From positions 1 to 64,000 of the forward strand of contig NZ_CP009228.1 in the NCBI RefSeq assembly GCF_000755145.1: a stretch of 64,000 nucleotides of DNA, in the 5' to 3' direction. The DNA comes from Treponema putidum (lineage in GTDB: Bacteria; Spirochaetota; Spirochaetia; Treponematales; Treponemataceae). Each line of letters opens with the position of its first letter. The first letter of the stretch is position 1. The notes below the pieces were generated by a model that made no database searches, was not told where the DNA came from, and worked only from the letters and a program-made list of their open reading frames with translations. Both the position numbers and the translations under genes were made by a program. This document shows positions 61,775 through 64,000 of the stretch, piece by piece.

Positions 61775-63588
61775 CAGATTTCTTCCTTATAATACTTGCT
61801 TTGTACTTCAAAAAGATGAGCGTACTCACCGCCCTTTTTTAAAAGAGAATCATGAGTGCCTTCTTCGATTATCTTTCCGTCTTTTATAAAAATAATCCTG
61901 TCACAAAAACGGGTAGAAGCGAGCCGGTGCGAAATAAAGATAGAAGTTTTGTCCTTCGATAAATCGTTATATTTAGTGTAAAGCTCATGTTCAGCGATAG
62001 GGTCCAAGGCCGCCGTAGGTTCATCCAATATTAAAAAGGGCCTGTCATTGTAAAGTGCCCTTGCAAGTAAGAGCTTTTGAGTTTCGCCGCCTGAAAGTTC
62101 TACTGCATCAAAGAAAATATCCTTGCAAAGACGGGTTTCTTCTTTTTGGGGAAGAGCCTGAACCTTATCATAGAGTCCCGAAAGTTTTAGCACTTCTTCA
62201 ATTTTTTTCTTGTCAATGACCTCTCGGCTTTGTGCAATGTTTACTGCAATACTGGTAGGCAAAATCGAAAACTCCTGAAAGACAGCACTAAAGCACTTAT
62301 AGTATTCGCTCCGGTTAAATTCTTTTATATTTTTTCCGTTAAATAAAACCTCTCCTTCTGTAGGATCATAAAGGCCGGTAATAAGTTTTACAAGGCTTGT
62401 TTTCCCTGCCCCGTTTAAGCCGACAATGGCGAGTTTTTCTTTAGGCTTCAAAGTCAAATTAAACCTATCCAAAACAGGAGTTCCGCCTTCCGAATATAAA
62501 AGGCTGACATCTTTTAGCTCGATGAGGTTTTCTTTTTGTAGAGGAACTTCTTCACCTTTTTCAAATAGGTAGTTCTCCTTGAATTCAAAAAATTCTCTAA
62601 GGCGGGAAATATCCAGACTTTGCTTATGCAGAACTGAAAACTTATTTAAAATACCGCTTACCCATTGGGTAAAGGTTCCCGCTGCGGCAAAATAAAGGAT
62701 AAATTGCGGAACGCTTATATTTTTTTGTAAGACAAGACTTATCAGCCAATAGTAAATAAGGCCGTTCCGCAAAAAGGTTAAAACAAGGTCTGCAAGGTCG
62801 GCAAAAAAATAACGCTTTTCTCCTTGAAGATAAAAATTGCTGTAAAGCCTTAGATGCTTTTCATATAATTCTTTAAGCCAAGCCTCCATTCCAAAAAGAC
62901 GGATATCCTTTGCAAGCTGCTTATTTTTTCCGGTTTGGGTTATGTAGCGTAAATGATTTACATGCTTATTTTCTTCATCACGCCTCTTATACATCCAAGA
63001 GCTTACACTGTTGGTGATAAAAAAGCTTACGCAGGTTGTTAAAATGGTAATTAAAATTATATTAAGATTTAAGGAAGCAAGGATAACAAGATAGATGATA
63101 AAGCAAAGAAGGTATTGAAGAAGCCCCTGTAAGGTAGTCCAAATAGCTTCGGTAGATTCCGAGTTACCGCCGGTAACATTCATCGCCTTATTTTTCTTTG
63201 CTTCAAAATCCTTATTATCCAAGTTATTATAGGAAGTGTTCATCGCCTTACTGCCTATCATAAAAATAAGCTCGCTCCTAACTCCAATCCGCCCGAATAG
63301 ATGGTTCGTTTGCAGATAAGAGAGGAGTCCGCGTAAAAGCATTAAAGAAAAAGCAAAGGCAAAAATAGTTATTAAAAGATTTTTAATGGGAGCATTGCTT
63401 TGAATTAGGGTTAAAACAGCAGGCGCAAAAAATATCGAAATTAAATTATCTCCCGTATATAAAAGAGATTCCAACAAAATCAAAACAGGCACCGACTTAT
63501 AAGTTCTAAAAGATGTTTTAAGCATAAATAGAACATTGCTTAAAATGCCGTATTTTATAGGCTCTTCTTTTTTTTCCTCTTTTTCCAT
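61774..63588 (-). CDS. ABC exporter subunit (permease-ATPase fusion)
   Basis: A protein of 604 residues from the ATG at 63588. The N-terminal half has about six helices. The ATPase half has Walker A G-L-N-G-A-G-K-T-S, the Q-loop near F-S-A-V-F-Q-E-F, signature L-S-G-G-E-T-Q-K, Walker B F-L-I-L-D-E-P-T-A-A-L-D and H-loop I-S-H-R-L. It probably dimerises with the adjacent frameshifted subunit. The two genes overlap by one base. The cargo is unknown. The start lacks a Shine-Dalgarno and lies nine bases from a perfect promoter. A longer TTG start is possible but would lie in the promoter. Confidence 0.9.
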   Translation of the reverse strand: MEKEEKKEEPIKYGILSNVLFMLKTSFRTYKSVPVLILLESLLYTGDNLISIFFAPAVLTLIQSNAPIKNLLITIFAFAFSLMLLRGLLSYLQTNHLFGRIGVRSELIFMIGSKAMNTSYNNLDNKDFEAKKNKAMNVTGGNSESTEAIWTTLQGLLQYLLCFIIYLVILASLNLNIILITILTTCVSFFITNSVSSWMYKRRDEENKHVNHLRYITQTGKNKQLAKDIRLFGMEAWLKELYEKHLRLYSNFYLQGEKRYFFADLADLVLTFLRNGLIYYWLISLVLQKNISVPQFILYFAAAGTFTQWVSGILNKFSVLHKQSLDISRLREFFEFKENYLFEKGEEVPLQKENLIELKDVSLLYSEGGTPVLDRFNLTLKPKEKLAIVGLNGAGKTSLVKLITGLYDPTEGEVLFNGKNIKEFNRSEYYKCFSAVFQEFSILPTSIAVNIAQSREVIDKKKIEEVLKLSGLYDKVQALPQKEETRLCKDIFFDAVELSGGETQKLLLARALYNDRPFLILDEPTAALDPIAEHELYTKYNDLSKDKTSIFISHRLASTRFCDRIIFIKDGKIIEEGTHDSLLKKGGEYAHLFEVQSKYYKEEI

Positions 63589-63597
63589 AAGGAAAGG

Positions 63598-63626
63598 AGT
63601 ATAACACAAAGGGGAGAAAGAGTCAA
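63598..63626 (-). promoter_or_regulatory. Promoter of the ABC exporter pair, near-leaderless
   Basis: On the minus strand TTGACT (63621-63626), a 17-bp spacer, TATACT (63598-63603) and nine bases to the ATG. The leader would be about three nucleotides. Confidence 0.7.
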
Positions 63627-64000
63627 AGGCGTGTTTAATTTAACCGCAGGGAGCGCAAATAGCGCTAAGATTTTTTTTAATGCATTGATTACAAAAATCT
63701 TTTTATAATTTACTAATTTTTTCAAATAATAACTATAAATATCTTTGCGTAGACAACATTTAAATTTCGCTCAGAACCTTTGTTTCCTAACTCAACCAAA
63801 GAATTGACCAGAAACTTTATAACAATGCGGGATTCCAAAGGGCGGCAAGTCCTTTGGCAGCGCGAGAAAAAGAGGGGGTACAGGGGGAGAGAAAACCCTG
63901 CTCTGAACGGGGTGTTCTCTCCCCCTATATATACAAGCAAGACAAGAATATAGATTAATGTCCACTTTTGAGATGGATGCTAGGTATAAGGGCTTTTCCG
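63627..64000. other. Right-end intergenic region with a strong hairpin
   Basis: No gene is supported here. The notable structure is a perfect 12-bp stem, 63882-63893 with 63915-63926 (AGGGGGAGAGAA/TTCTCTCCCCCT), with an inner CCC/GGG. It is G-rich, unlike its surroundings, and could be a terminator or part of a dispersed repeat. Confidence 0.5.

Noticed and set aside
63722-63940. Minus-strand open frame of 72 codons at the right end
   Set aside because: There is no ribosome site, the composition is odd, and it covers a strong hairpin.

Overview
The window reads as chromosomal DNA of a spirochaete of the genus Treponema, most like T. denticola. The pointers are the rpsB-tsf-frr-uppS-cdsA-dxr-rseP gene order without pyrH, the flgN-flgK-flgL-fliW-csrA flagellar operon, many short lipoproteins, long AT-rich spacers and a complete selenium module with tRNA-Sec. 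Most genes look vertical and housekeeping. I see no prophage, insertion sequence or CRISPR array.

Layout, left to right. 1-430: two tandem leftward sigma70 promoters that drive something outside the window. 437-1331: two paralogous small lipoproteins. 1485-5106: a proton-pumping transhydrogenase operon (pntAA-pntAB-pntB) in which PntB carries its NADP-binding domain twice, almost identically. 5107-5340: an island of hairpins. 5388-7964: leuS. 7975-14954 (minus): FMN-binding lipoprotein, rseP, dxr, cdsA, uppS, frr, tsf, rpsB. 15182-17258 (minus): maf, a HEAT-repeat protein and a lipoprotein. 17331-21778: sigma28-type promoter, then flgN, flgK, flgL, fliW, csrA. 21821-23770: DUF368 membrane protein and a LysM/M23 peptidase. 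23767-27039 (minus): MscS channel, FliL-like protein, membrane protein, ECF sigma factor and ZAS-type anti-sigma factor. 27208-31128: two large lipoproteins, the second with five beta-type repeats and a formylglycine-generating-enzyme fold. 31197-34667 (minus): chemoreceptor and sugar-type binding lipoprotein. 34783-34853: tRNA-Gly(CCC). 35043-40424: cobalamin riboswitch and a five-gene peptide/nickel-type ABC importer. 40548-45736: selenium module (NifS-like enzyme, SelD that is itself a selenoprotein, FMN-binding protein, DUF3343, TusA-like protein, YedE transporter). 45772-49382 (minus): hexokinase, metK, EamA transporter. 49562-55904: oligopeptide ABC operon. 56087-57207: two flavodoxin-type redox proteins. 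57300-59681: metG. 59763-59851: tRNA-Sec. 59884-63588 (minus): a pair of ABC exporter subunits, one frameshifted in a poly-A tract.

How the parts connect. The selenium genes and tRNA-Sec form one trait: YedE probably imports selenium, the NifS-like protein and the small TusA-like and DUF3343 proteins handle or deliver it, SelD makes selenophosphate, and tRNA-Sec reads UGA, including the UGA in selD. FliW and CsrA close the flagellar operon, as expected of a flagellin and CsrA partner switch.

The most unusual signals are small-scale. A palindromic element of about 41-50 bp sits in three intercistronic gaps, each time between two copies of the downstream gene's Shine-Dalgarno sequence. A second repeat family has conserved linkers but variable, base-paired stems. 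Several genes have a sigma70 -10 box only 5-9 bases before the ATG and no Shine-Dalgarno, which predicts leaderless mRNAs. A tandem C-terminal GLKA repeat is encoded by a hairpin array that also forms the terminator of leuS on the other strand. The leader of yedE holds a short reading frame with a UGA at codon 4.
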